In this document: positions 51,842-59,494 of the stretch, one piece after another | How positions within the stretch are numbered: position 1 is the stretch's first letter | Layout: every line of letters begins with the position of its first letter | NCBI RefSeq assembly: GCF_900129455.1 | Contig: NZ_FQVU01000002.1 | Span: 310,001-374,000 of the forward strand | Direction: 5' to 3' | Source of the DNA: Jatrophihabitans endophyticus | GTDB lineage: Bacteria; Actinomycetota; Actinomycetes; Mycobacteriales; Jatrophihabitantaceae | DNA: 64,000 nucleotides | Program-made: the position numbers and the translations under genes | The notes under the pieces: model-generated | Database searches by the model: none | What the model saw: only the letters and a program-made list of their open reading frames with translations | What the model was told of the DNA's origin: nothing

Positions 51842-53034
51842 GAGATGGTCAGCACGACCACTGCCGTGTCGTCGATGGGAACGCGCGGCGCGGCCGCGAG
51901 CAGCGCCGCGATCCAGTCCTGGGCGGACGTCGCGTCGACGGGTCGCGCGCGCACCGCAGTTACCAGCTCGTCGACGCCGATGCTGCCGAGAGTGTGATCG
52001 GTGGTGAACGCGTCGAGCAGTCCGTCGGTGTAGAGCAGCACCGACGCCCCTGCGGGCAGCGGCACCCGCGTCTCCTGCCAGCCGCGGTCGGGGACGTTGG
52101 CTGCCCGGACGCCGAGCGGCACGCCGACCGCGACGGGCAGGTACTCCGCCGTGCCGTCGCGACTCAGCACGGGCGCGGGGTGGCCGGCGACGCGCAGGGT
52201 CAGCGTGCCGTCGGCGAGGGTGAGGTCGCAGACCGTGGCGAAGTGGGTGCCGCGCGCCTCCTCGGCGTCCAGCAACCGCCCGAGCGCGGGCAGCATCTCG
52301 TCGTCGGGGATGCCCGAGAGCAGCAACGAGCGCCACCCCACCCGCAGGTGGACGCCCAGCGCGGCCTCGTCGGGACCGTGCCCCATCACGTCACCGATGA
52401 CCGCCCGGACGACGCCGGGACGCGGCTCGACGACATCGAAGAAGTCGCCGCCGAGCACGGCGTCGTCGCGACCGGGACGGTAGTGCGTCGCGCACCGCAC
52501 GCCGTCGGTCGTGAGCAGCGGGCGCGGCAGCAGGCCGCGTTCCAGTCGGGCCTGCTCGGCCGCGCTCAGGCTCATCTCGCGCAGGCGTTGCTGCGCGTGC
52601 TGCGCCCGCTTGCGCTCGATGGCGTAGCGGATGGAGCGTTCGAGCAGCTCCGCGGTGATGGCGTCCTTGACGAGATAGTCCTGCGCGCCCGCGGCGAGCG
52701 CGTCGAGACCGTCGCGCTCCTGCCGTCCGGTGAGCACGATGACCGCCACGTCCGGCGCTGCCTCGACCATCTTGTGCACCGCACCGTAGCCCTCGGAGTC
52801 GGGCAGGCCGAGGTCGAGCAGCACGCAGTCCGGCGCGGCGGCCAGGGCGTCGAGCGCCTCGCCCAGGGAGCGGGTCCACACGACTGCGGAGTCCGGAACG
52901 CCCGCCTCGTCGAGTGCGGCCTGCACCAGCACGGCGTCGCCGTGGTCGTCCTCGACGAGCAGGATCCGGGCGTCCGCCACCCGGTCGGGCACGTCGGCGG
53001 ACCGGTCGAACGCGCGGGAATCGGTGGAGTCCAC
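51838..53034 (-). CDS. receiver-PP2C (SpoIIE-type) phosphatase
   Basis: 398 aa. N-terminal receiver (LLVEDDHGDA, phospho-site in VLLDLGLP, Lys in YLVKDA), helical linker (RYAIERKRAQHAQQRLREM), then a SpoIIE/PP2C domain with metal sites GGDFFDV, IGDVMGHG, YTDGLLDA and DDTAVVVL. RsbU-like: phosphorylation of the receiver probably gates dephosphorylation of an anti-sigma antagonist. No RsbV/RsbW gene is adjacent. GTG 53034 is preceded by AGGAG; first gene of the three-gene unit. Confidence 0.92.
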   Translation of the reverse strand: MDSTDSRAFDRSADVPDRVADARILLVEDDHGDAVLVQAALDEAGVPDSAVVWTRSLGEALDALAAAPDCVLLDLGLPDSEGYGAVHKMVEAAPDVAVIVLTGRQERDGLDALAAGAQDYLVKDAITAELLERSIRYAIERKRAQHAQQRLREMSLSAAEQARLERGLLPRPLLTTDGVRCATHYRPGRDDAVLGGDFFDVVEPRPGVVRAVIGDVMGHGPDEAALGVHLRVGWRSLLLSGIPDDEMLPALGRLLDAEEARGTHFATVCDLTLADGTLTLRVAGHPAPVLSRDGTAEYLPVAVGVPLGVRAANVPDRGWQETRVPLPAGASVLLYTDGLLDAFTTDHTLGSIGVDELVTAVRARPVDATSAQDWIAALLAAAPRVPIDDTAVVVLTIS

Positions 53035-53130
53035 CGTCTCCTCCCTCCGCGCGCGGGGCCGTCACCCCGGTGCCGGGGTCGGCTGACTGTACCGGCACCC
53101 GACGTCCGGCGCAGGGACGTCGCGGCGCGA

Positions 53131-53721
53131 TCAGCGGGGAGGGACGTGTTCGCCCGTTGTGTCCGCACTCGTCACCGCACCGGCGCCGTCGCACTCCGCC
53201 GCGATCGGGTCGGGGTGGCCGGCGCACGCCGCGGCGATGCGGTCGAGCGTGCCGCGGGAGATGGCGTCCAGGGCAGCGACCTGCCGTTCGTCGAGGCCGT
53301 CGAACAGGTAGCGCCGCACCCCGGCGACATGGGTCGGCGCCGCGGCCTCGACGGCGCGCCGGCCGGCGTCGGTCAGCACGATGAAGGCGCCACGCCGGTC
53401 CTCGCTGCAGTACGAACGGTCGACGAGCCCGCGCTGCTGCATGCGGGTGAGCTGGTGCGACAGGCGGCTCTTCTCCCACTGCAGGCCGCGCGCGAGCTCG
53501 AGCACGCGGACGCGACCGTCGGGGTGCTCGCTCAAGGTGACCAGGACGGCGAAGTCGGCGCTGGACAGGCCCGAGGTCTCCTGCAGCTCGCGGTTCAGCT
53601 GGGCGTTGAGGCGGGCCTGCATCTCGAGGAACGCGCGCCACGCGCGCTGTTCGGCGTCGGAGAGCCAGCGCACGTCCCGGTCGGTCGCCTCGCGGCCACC
53701 GGACGCCCGTCGCTCGTTCAT
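53131..53721 (-). CDS. MarR-family transcription regulator
   Basis: 196 aa. Winged helix: SSADFAVLVTLSEHPDGRVRVLELARGLQWEKSRLSHQLTRM then the wing VDRSYCSEDRRGAFIVLTDAGRR, flanked by dimerisation helices. ATG 53721 was chosen over GTG 53730 because TAGGGT lies 7 bases before it. Divergent from a YceI gene with two matching dyads in between, so it very likely represses YceI and perhaps itself. A Cys in the wing (YCSED) could give redox sensing; this is speculative. Confidence 0.9.
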   Translation of the reverse strand: MNERRASGGREATDRDVRWLSDAEQRAWRAFLEMQARLNAQLNRELQETSGLSSADFAVLVTLSEHPDGRVRVLELARGLQWEKSRLSHQLTRMQQRGLVDRSYCSEDRRGAFIVLTDAGRRAVEAAAPTHVAGVRRYLFDGLDERQVAALDAISRGTLDRIAAACAGHPDPIAAECDGAGAVTSADTTGEHVPPR

Positions 53722-53728
53722 GAACCCC

Positions 53729-53734
53729 ACCCTA
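53729..53734 (-). promoter_or_regulatory. -10 box TAGGGT of a leaderless promoter (marR-type gene)
   Basis: TAGGGT on the minus strand, 7 bases before ATG 53721. Confidence 0.5.
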
Positions 53735-53742
53735 CCGCACTA

Positions 53743-53756
53743 GTTGACATGTCATC
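53743..53756. promoter_or_regulatory. MarR operator 1
   Basis: GTTGACATGTCATC; its core TGACATGTCA (53745-53754) is a perfect palindrome. Overlaps the -35 of the YceI promoter. Confidence 0.65.
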
Positions 53757-53773
53757 CGTTCCCGTCCTATGTT
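53744..53773 (+). promoter_or_regulatory. YceI promoter
   Basis: Consensus -35 TTGACA (53744-53749), 18-bp spacer, -10 TATGTT (53768-53773). Unusually close to sigma-A/70 consensus for this window. Confidence 0.7.
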
Positions 53774-53774
53774 T

Positions 53775-53788
53775 GTTGACACCTCAAC
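53775..53788. promoter_or_regulatory. MarR operator 2
   Basis: GTTGACACCTCAAC, the same GTTGACAnnTCAnC pattern as operator 1, 32 bp away (three helical turns) and covering the likely transcription start of YceI. Confidence 0.65.
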
Positions 53789-53810
53789 CAGAACTCGCCA
53801 GGAGCACACC

Positions 53811-54371
53811 ATGACCTCCACCCAGACCGACTTCGCCGCCCTCACCGGCATCTACACGATCGACCCGGCCCACAGCCGGCTCGGCTTCGTCGCCCGCCAC
53901 GCGATGGTGACCAAGGTCCGTGGCAACTTCAACGACTTCGAGGGCGCCGCGACCATCGACGGCGCGAACCCGTCGCAGTCGTCGGTGTCGGTCACCGCGC
54001 GCGTCGCCAGCATCGACACCCGCAACGAGCAGCGTGACGGCCACCTGCGCACCAACGACTTCCTCGACGCCGAGCAGTTCCCCGAGCTGACCTTCCGCTC
54101 GACCGCCGTCGCGCACGAGGGCGGCGAGGACTTCCAGGTCACCGGCGACCTCACCATCAAGGGCGTCACCAAGTCCGTCACCTTCCCGCTCGAGTTCCAG
54201 GGCTCGGCGAAGGACCCGTTCGGCAACGAGCGCATCGGCTTCGAGGGTTCGACCCAGATCGTGCGCAGCGAGTACGGCATCAGCTTCAACGCCGCGCTCG
54301 AGACCGGCGGCGTCCTCGTCAGCGACAAGATCACCATCGAGCTCGAGATCTCGGCCATCAAGAACGCCTGA
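53811..54371 (+). CDS. YceI-family lipid-binding protein
   Basis: 186 aa, a complete YceI lipocalin-like barrel: GIYTIDPAHSRLGFVARHAMVTKVRGNFNDFEG at the N-terminus, RDGHLRTNDFLDAEQFPELTFRST, GDLTIKGVTKSVTFPLEF and a C-terminal VSDKITIELEISAI. Binds isoprenoid or amide lipids in known cases. No signal peptide, so cytosolic. AGGAG is 7 bases before ATG 53811. Controlled by the divergent MarR-type protein. Confidence 0.94.
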   Translation: MTSTQTDFAALTGIYTIDPAHSRLGFVARHAMVTKVRGNFNDFEGAATIDGANPSQSSVSVTARVASIDTRNEQRDGHLRTNDFLDAEQFPELTFRSTAVAHEGGEDFQVTGDLTIKGVTKSVTFPLEFQGSAKDPFGNERIGFEGSTQIVRSEYGISFNAALETGGVLVSDKITIELEISAIKNA

Positions 54372-54389
54372 CCCGCACCCAGGTCGTCG

Positions 54390-54439
54390 ATCGAGAGGGC
54401 GTAGTGGTCGCCATGACGACCGCTACGCCCTCTCGATCA
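54390..54439. terminator. bidirectional terminator between YceI and SDR genes
   Basis: 22-bp stem (54390-54411 with 54418-54439) with a single G-T wobble and a 6-base loop; the flanks 54386-54389 and 54442-54445 extend it past a small bulge. Sits between convergent genes. Confidence 0.9.
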
Positions 54440-54467
54440 CGACGCGGGGAGTTGGCGCAGCTGCGCG

Positions 54468-55289
54468 CTATTTACCGTGACCGGTGAACTTGGCCATCGA
54501 GTCGTAGACACCGGTGCGGTCGAGCCAGATGTCGCGGATCTTCACCGGCAGCACCCCGGTGACGGCTTTGCTGAGCCGTGAGGTCCACGGCAGGATCAGC
54601 TGCGGGCCGCCCTTGAGCATCTCGCGCCAGGTGTCAGCCACCACGTCGTCCTGCTCGAGCATCGGCGTGAACAGGATCCCCTGCGCGCCGTCGAACATGC
54701 CGGTGTTGATATAAGTCGGGCACACCGTCGTCACCCGCACGTGCTTGTGACCGGCCTTCTCCAGTTCCAGCCGCACCGAGTCCGACCAGCCGGTGGCCGC
54801 CCACTTCGACCCGCAGTAGGCCGCGAGCCGCGGGACCGAGGTCAGGCCGGCCGACGACGCGATCGTGACGACGCGACACTCCTGCTCCGAGGCGATCATG
54901 GCGGGCAGGAACTCGCGGGTGATGTACATCGGCGCGAGCGCGTTGATCGTCATCGTCGCCTCGATGTCACTCACCGCGTTGTCCCAGAAGTACCCGTTGC
55001 CGCGCACGATGCCGGCGTTGTTGATCAGGACGTGCACGTCGCCGACGTCGGCCCGTACCGACGCGGCCGCGTCCTGCACCTGCTGGGCGGCCGACACGTC
55101 CACGACGTAGGTGTGCACGGTCCCCCCGGCGGCCTCCAGCTCGACGGCGGTCTCCTTGAGCTTGGCCTCGTTGACGTCCCAGAGGACGACCGCGGCGGCG
55201 TTCTCCTCCACCGCGCGGGTCGCGAACAGCTTGCCGAGACCCTGTGCCGCCCCGGTGACCAGGACGTTCTTGCCCGCGACCGACTTCAT
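54468..55289 (-). CDS. short-chain dehydrogenase/reductase
   Basis: 273 aa. Cofactor motif TGAAQGLG (residues 12-19), Asp38 (VVLWDVNE) favouring NAD(H), NNAG, catalytic Ser in TIASSAGLTS and Tyr/Lys in YCGSKWA. C-terminal region with WTSRLSKAVTGVLPVKIRDIWLDRTG resembles SDR16C/retinol-dehydrogenase-like enzymes that act on lipid-like alcohols. Follows the aldehyde dehydrogenase gene after 13 bases, so the pair may oxidise an alcohol to an acid in two steps. Confidence 0.88.
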   Translation of the reverse strand: MKSVAGKNVLVTGAAQGLGKLFATRAVEENAAAVVLWDVNEAKLKETAVELEAAGGTVHTYVVDVSAAQQVQDAAASVRADVGDVHVLINNAGIVRGNGYFWDNAVSDIEATMTINALAPMYITREFLPAMIASEQECRVVTIASSAGLTSVPRLAAYCGSKWAATGWSDSVRLELEKAGHKHVRVTTVCPTYINTGMFDGAQGILFTPMLEQDDVVADTWREMLKGGPQLILPWTSRLSKAVTGVLPVKIRDIWLDRTGVYDSMAKFTGHGK

Positions 55290-55302
55290 GCGATCTCCCT
55301 CG

Positions 55303-56910
55303 CTACTTGATGCCGACGCGGCGGAAGGCCCACAGCGCCGCGGTCATCGTCCTCGCCCACACCGCGTCCGACATACCCGGCAGCGGCGCGATGGGCAGCA
55401 GCCGCTGCACCGCGACCGTCTGCGTGTTCGTGTACTTGAGGATGCCCTCGGCACCGTGCCGGCGTCCCAGGCCGGAGTCGCCGAGCCCCCCGGACGGCGC
55501 CTGCACGCTAGCCCAGGCGGCGGTGTAACCCTCGTTGACGTTCACCGCCCCGGCACGGATGCGCTCGGCGACCCGACGGCCGTGACCGACGTCGCGCGTC
55601 CACACGCTCGCGTTGAGGCCGTAGGCGGTGTCGTTGGCCTGCGTGACCGCCTCGTCGTCGGTGTCGACGCGGTACAGCGAGACGACCGGGCCGAACGTCT
55701 CCTCGCGATGCACGAGCATGTCGGCCGTGACGTCGGTGAGCACGGTCGGCTCGTAGAAGTACGGGCCCAGATCGGGGCGCGCACGCCCGCCGGCGAGCAC
55801 GGTCGCCCCCTTCGCCACGGCGTCCTCGACGTGGGTGACGACGGTGTCGAGCTGACGGGCGAAGGTCAGCGAGCCCATGTCCGAGTCGTAGGAGAGCTCG
55901 GCCCCGAGCCGGATCCGTTCGACGCGCTCGAGGAAGGCCTCGACGAACTCGTCGTAGACGTCGGTGTGGACGTAGAGGCGTTCCATCGACTCGCACAGCT
56001 GCCCGGCGGAGGAGTAGCAGGCGCGGACGGCGCCGTCGGCGGCCTTGCGCGGGTCGGCGTCGGCCAGCACCAGCATCGGGTTCTTGCCGCCGAGCTCGAG
56101 CGAGCACCCGATCAGCCGTGCCGACGCCTGGGCGGCGATGTCGCGGCCGGTGGCGGTGGACCCGGTGTAGTCGACGAAGTCCGCGCGCTCGATCAGCGGG
56201 GCTCCGACGTCGCGGCCGCGGCCGAGCACGACCTGCCAGAGGTCGGCCGGCAGCCCGGCCTCCTCGGCGAGCTCGTGCGCCCACAGCGTCGTCAGCGCGG
56301 TCTGGTTGTCCGGCCGGGAGACCACCGCGTTGCCGGCGACGAGGGCGGGCAGCGCGTCGGAGACCGACAGGGCCAGCGGGTAGTTCCACGGCGAGATGAC
56401 GACGACCACGCCGACCGGGCGCCGCGCCTCGTGGGCGGTGGTCAACCCGGGGAGCACGCCCATGCGGTCGTGCGAGCGCAGGTGGTGCTTGGCGGTGCGG
56501 GCGTAGTAGCGGGCGTTGATCGCCACGTCGGCGACCTCTTCGAACGCGTGTGCCCGCGCCTTGCCGGTCTCGGTCTGCAGGATGTCGAGGATCTCGCGCT
56601 GCCGGGCGAGGACGAGGTCGTGCAGCCGGGCGAGCACCCGTACCCGCTCGGCCAGCGGGCGCCGCGCCCACTGCTGCTGCGCGGCTCGGGCACGCTCGAA
56701 CGCCGCGTCGATGTCGGCCGGCGAGGACTGCGGCAGGTCGGCGACCAACGCGCCGGTGGCCGGAGCGTGCGTCGTCACCGGCTCGGCACCGCCCGCGGCG
56801 GCGCGGGCGACGAGGGCGGCGACGCGATCCGCGGGCAGCGCGCGGTCGGTGGCGGCGCGGCGGCGAGGGGCCGGTCCCCGCTCGGGACGCTCTCGGACGG
56901 TGGCGGTCAT
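55303..56910 (-). CDS. succinic-semialdehyde-dehydrogenase-like aldehyde dehydrogenase (GabD2 type)
   Basis: 535 aa. Catalytic Cys in SSAGQLCESMERLYVH, Glu in CSLELGGKNPM, Asn in ISPWNYPLALS and DYTGSTATGRDIA. The GQLCxSxERxYV signature and AGAVNVNEGYTAAWASVQAPSGG are typical of GabD2-like enzymes (Rv1731 in M. tuberculosis). The long N-terminus is Arg/Pro-rich. AGGAGG precedes ATG 56910. Operon with the SDR gene, divergent from a TetR gene. Actual substrate could be a longer-chain aldehyde. Confidence 0.9.
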   Translation of the reverse strand: MTATVRERPERGPAPRRRAATDRALPADRVAALVARAAAGGAEPVTTHAPATGALVADLPQSSPADIDAAFERARAAQQQWARRPLAERVRVLARLHDLVLARQREILDILQTETGKARAHAFEEVADVAINARYYARTAKHHLRSHDRMGVLPGLTTAHEARRPVGVVVVISPWNYPLALSVSDALPALVAGNAVVSRPDNQTALTTLWAHELAEEAGLPADLWQVVLGRGRDVGAPLIERADFVDYTGSTATGRDIAAQASARLIGCSLELGGKNPMLVLADADPRKAADGAVRACYSSAGQLCESMERLYVHTDVYDEFVEAFLERVERIRLGAELSYDSDMGSLTFARQLDTVVTHVEDAVAKGATVLAGGRARPDLGPYFYEPTVLTDVTADMLVHREETFGPVVSLYRVDTDDEAVTQANDTAYGLNASVWTRDVGHGRRVAERIRAGAVNVNEGYTAAWASVQAPSGGLGDSGLGRRHGAEGILKYTNTQTVAVQRLLPIAPLPGMSDAVWARTMTAALWAFRRVGIK

Positions 56911-56958
56911 GTGACGCCTCCTGCGACGGATCGGGCGACGGAATTGGCGTGACGCTGT

Positions 56959-56971
56959 TGTTCGCTGAACA
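56959..56971. promoter_or_regulatory. probable TetR operator
   Basis: TGTTC-GCT-GAACA is a perfect 5-3-5 dyad in the intergenic space, just upstream of the tetR -10 box; suited to control both the regulator and the ALDH-SDR operon. Confidence 0.6.
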
Positions 56972-56978
56972 GGCTTGT

Positions 56979-56984
56979 TAGCCT
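56979..56984 (+). promoter_or_regulatory. -10 box TAGCCT of a leaderless promoter (tetR-type gene)
   Basis: TAGCCT, 6 bases before ATG 56991. Confidence 0.55.
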
Positions 56985-56990
56985 AAACCG

Positions 56991-57692
56991 ATGGGCACCG
57001 ATGTCAAGGCGGACGACGCCCTCACGCCGGCCGCGGGCCCGGCACGCCGGGGCCGGCCACCGCAGAGCCCGGCCGAGGCCGAGGCCGTCCGGGCACGCAT
57101 CGTCGCGGCCACGGCGGCGGTGTTCGCCGAGCGGGGCTCCCGTGGCCTCAGCGTGGCCCTCATCATCGAGCGGGCCGGCATCGCCCGGCCCACCTTCTAC
57201 CGCTACTTCGGCAACGCCGAGGCACCGCTGCAGGCGGTCCTCGACGCCTCGGACCACGCGCTGGCCGACGGCCTGCAGGCCGCCCTCGACGGCGCCCAGG
57301 ACGAGGTGCAGATGGTGGTGTCGGGCATCGACGCGTACCTCGCCTGGGCGCGCGGGCACGGCCCGGCCCTGCGGCCGCTGTTCAGCGAACTGCACGATCC
57401 GAACTCCCCGGTCTCACCGCACCGGGAGCGGACGCTCGGCATGCTGCGTGCTCGCCTGATCGACCGCTTCGAGCGGCTCGGTCGCACCCCACCGCCGGCA
57501 CCGGACATCGACGTGCTGCTCAACACCTTCGAGTACGTCGGCTTCCGCATCGCGACGGCCGAGCCCGGCGACGGGGTCGACGCCGACTGGGCGCGGCACA
57601 CCATGGCCCGCGTGGCCGCCGCGCTCCTCGCGACGCCGGCGGACCTGCCCGCCGTGCTCGCCGAGCCCGGGTTCCTGCGCAGCACACGCTGA
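56991..57692 (+). CDS. TetR-family transcription regulator
   Basis: 233 aa. HTH about residues 34-80: RARIVAATAAVFAERGSRGLSVALIIERAGIARPTFYRYFGNAEA. C-terminal ligand domain (helices from residue 85 on) contains WARGHGPALRPLFSELHDPNSP. Divergent from the aldehyde dehydrogenase-SDR operon with a dyad between them, so probably its repressor, induced by an alcohol, aldehyde or lipid. N-terminal 30 residues are disordered and basic. Confidence 0.92.
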   Translation: MGTDVKADDALTPAAGPARRGRPPQSPAEAEAVRARIVAATAAVFAERGSRGLSVALIIERAGIARPTFYRYFGNAEAPLQAVLDASDHALADGLQAALDGAQDEVQMVVSGIDAYLAWARGHGPALRPLFSELHDPNSPVSPHRERTLGMLRARLIDRFERLGRTPPPAPDIDVLLNTFEYVGFRIATAEPGDGVDADWARHTMARVAAALLATPADLPAVLAEPGFLRSTR

Positions 57693-57710
57693 CGGCAGCG
57701 GCGGCCGGCA

Positions 57711-57750
57711 GGTCGTCAGGTCGTCGGGTCGTCAGGTCGTCGGGTCGTCA
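57711..57750. repeat. five tandem copies of an 8-bp unit (GGTCGTCR)
   Basis: GGTCGTCA and GGTCGTCG alternate without interruption from 57711 to 57750, 18 bases after the tetR stop. The last three bases are the stop codon of the small minus-strand gene. Confidence 0.85.
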
Positions 57751-57867
57751 GGGTCTGCTGCGACCGCAGCGGCTGCACGCCGGCGGCGTGGCCATCTCGG
57801 TCCACCGGTGAGCGCCGTGACACGGGCCGCGTCGCCGGGCGACACGGCCGACGATGAGGGCGAGCAT
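57748..57867 (-). CDS. 39-aa protein with a CxxC motif, unknown function
   Basis: ATG 57867 is preceded by AGGAGG with 6 bases spacing, the best ribosome site in this part of the window. The product starts MLALIVGRVARRRG, has single Cys16 and His17/His20, and ends PACSRCGRSRP with Cys31-x-x-Cys34. Cys16/His20 with the CxxC could coordinate zinc. Too short for most gene finders. No homologue recalled. Confidence 0.55.
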   Translation of the reverse strand: MLALIVGRVARRRGPCHGAHRWTEMATPPACSRCGRSRP

Positions 57868-57926
57868 CGCGACCTCCTGACATGAAATGGGTGTGAGCTA
57901 GGTCATCCCCGTTGCGGGGCTACCCC

Positions 57927-58622
57927 TCACTTCGGCGGCGACGCGAGTTTCTGAACCGGATGGACCTCGAAGGTGAAGCACTGCGGCCAGCCGACGGTGA
58001 ACGGCACGGCGGTCTCGGTGTCCGGCGGGGTCACCAGGATGCGCGGGTGTCGCGGTCCCTTGCAGCCGGCCTGCGCCGCGCCGTGCTGGTAGGTGCTGTG
58101 GCCCTCGACGAGGGCGGCCGCGAACTCGCCGGGCTGCAGCGTGACCGTGCCGGGCGCCGTGCGCGAGGACGGGAGTCCGCCGAGCGGCCCGCGCAGCGTG
58201 CGCTTCGCCTGCTGCACCTGCGTGCCGTCGCCGTCCTCGATGGCGGCGCCGGGGTAGCCGAAGAGCGTGCAGGTCGTGCTCGACTTGTTCTCCAGATCGA
58301 CCAGCACACCGTTGCGGTCCCGCCCCGGCGCGGTGGACGTGCCGTTGCCGGGGAGGTGCCGGGGGTCGACGGTGGCGCGCAGCTGCTTCTCGAGGCAGCG
58401 GGCGGGCCCGGCGTCGGCGGTGGAGCTCCGCTCGGCGGTGCGCGTCTCGGTGGCCGTGGCCGTGCGGGTCGCCGTCCGTGTCGCGGTCGACGTCGCGGTC
58501 GAGCTCGCGGTGGCCGACGGTCCGGCCGGGGTGGACGGCGAGCCACCCCCGCCGGACGACGAGCAGGCCGTGACGGCCGTGGTGAGCGCCGCGAGCGCGG
58601 CCAGGACGGCGATGCGGGACAT
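57927..58622 (-). CDS. DUF4232 lipoprotein
   Basis: 231 aa. Lipobox AVTAC with Cys20, a low-complexity Ser/Thr/Ala/Arg linker with STATSTATRTATRTA repeats (about residues 35-70), then a DUF4232 domain: GVLVDLENKSSTTCTLFGYPGAAIED, LQPGEFAAALVEG and C-terminal PQCFTFEVHPVQ. Two pairs of Cys (ARC/TTC, AGC/PQC). Surface lipoprotein of unknown role common in actinomycetes. ATG 58622 follows GGAGG with 7 bases. Confidence 0.88.
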   Translation of the reverse strand: MSRIAVLAALAALTTAVTACSSSGGGGSPSTPAGPSATASSTATSTATRTATRTATATETRTAERSSTADAGPARCLEKQLRATVDPRHLPGNGTSTAPGRDRNGVLVDLENKSSTTCTLFGYPGAAIEDGDGTQVQQAKRTLRGPLGGLPSSRTAPGTVTLQPGEFAAALVEGHSTYQHGAAQAGCKGPRHPRILVTPPDTETAVPFTVGWPQCFTFEVHPVQKLASPPK

Positions 58623-58721
58623 GCAATTGCCTCCGGGATCGACAGTGTCGTGTCTGCTGTAGACAACGCCGGTGCCCCTGCCGTTGCAGGGACTGTCGGG
58701 TCCGGCTGACACGATGCGTCG

Positions 58722-59462
58722 GTGCGACGGGGCTGCGGTGCGCGAGGTCGGGCCGCGGCGGCCGCGGCAGCCGCGCTGGTCGCGTCGGCGTGCTCCCTCC
58801 CCTCGACCCCGTCGACCTCACCGGGCCCGAAGTCGGCGCGCGCCGACGTGACCACGGCCGCGAACGCGACGACAACGCGCACGGCACTCGCCGTGCTCGA
58901 CACGCTGCCGGTCCGAGGTCGTGCGCCGCGGACGGGGTACGACCGCGAGCGCTTCGGCCCGGCCTGGACCGACGACAACGACGTCGCCGAGGGCCACAAC
59001 GGCTGCGACACCCGCAACGACGTCCTGCGCCGTGATCTCGACCGCGACGTCGTCCGGCCCGGCACGCACGGCTGCGTGGTCCTGACCGGGGTGCTGCACG
59101 ATCCGTACACCGGCGCGGCCATCGCCTTCACCCGTGGCGCGCGGACCAGCTCGGCCGTCCAGATCGACCACGTCGTCGCACTGAGCAACGCGTGGCAGAC
59201 CGGGGCGCAGCAGCTTTCCGAACGGCGACGACGCGATCTCGCCAATGACCCGCGGGAGCTGCTCGCGGTCGACGGTCCCACCAACCAGGCGAAGGGCGAC
59301 GGCGACGCCGCCACCTGGCTGCCGCCGAACAAGCGTTACCGGTGCGCCTACGTCGCACGGCAGATCGCGGTGAAGGCGGCGTACCGGTTGTGGGTCACCC
59401 GTCCCGAGCGGGACGCGATGACGCGCGTGCTCGCCCGCTGCCCCACGCACCGCGCCGGCTGA
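58722..59462 (+). CDS. secreted HNH-family nuclease-like protein (DUF1524/GmrSD C-terminal type)
   Basis: 246 aa. Signal peptide with possible lipobox (ASAC, Cys24), Ser/Pro/Thr linker, then NGCDTRNDVLRRDL, SSAVQIDHVVALSNAWQTGAQ and DPRELLAVDGPTNQAKGDGDAATWLPPN. The DH of the IDHVVA strand and downstream Asn residues form an HNH betabetaalpha-metal site. Two Cys pairs fit disulfides outside the cell. Widespread in actinobacteria as an extracellular protein, perhaps for DNA scavenging. GTG 58722 lacks a clear Shine-Dalgarno. Confidence 0.85.
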   Translation: MRRGCGARGRAAAAAAAALVASACSLPSTPSTSPGPKSARADVTTAANATTTRTALAVLDTLPVRGRAPRTGYDRERFGPAWTDDNDVAEGHNGCDTRNDVLRRDLDRDVVRPGTHGCVVLTGVLHDPYTGAAIAFTRGARTSSAVQIDHVVALSNAWQTGAQQLSERRRRDLANDPRELLAVDGPTNQAKGDGDAATWLPPNKRYRCAYVARQIAVKAAYRLWVTRPERDAMTRVLARCPTHRAG

Positions 59463-59494
59463 ACCGACCCGCGGCGCCGGCACGAACGTCGGGC

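Noticed and set aside
57711-57750. CRISPR-like repeats
   Set aside because: The units are 8 bp and directly adjacent without spacers; no cas genes.
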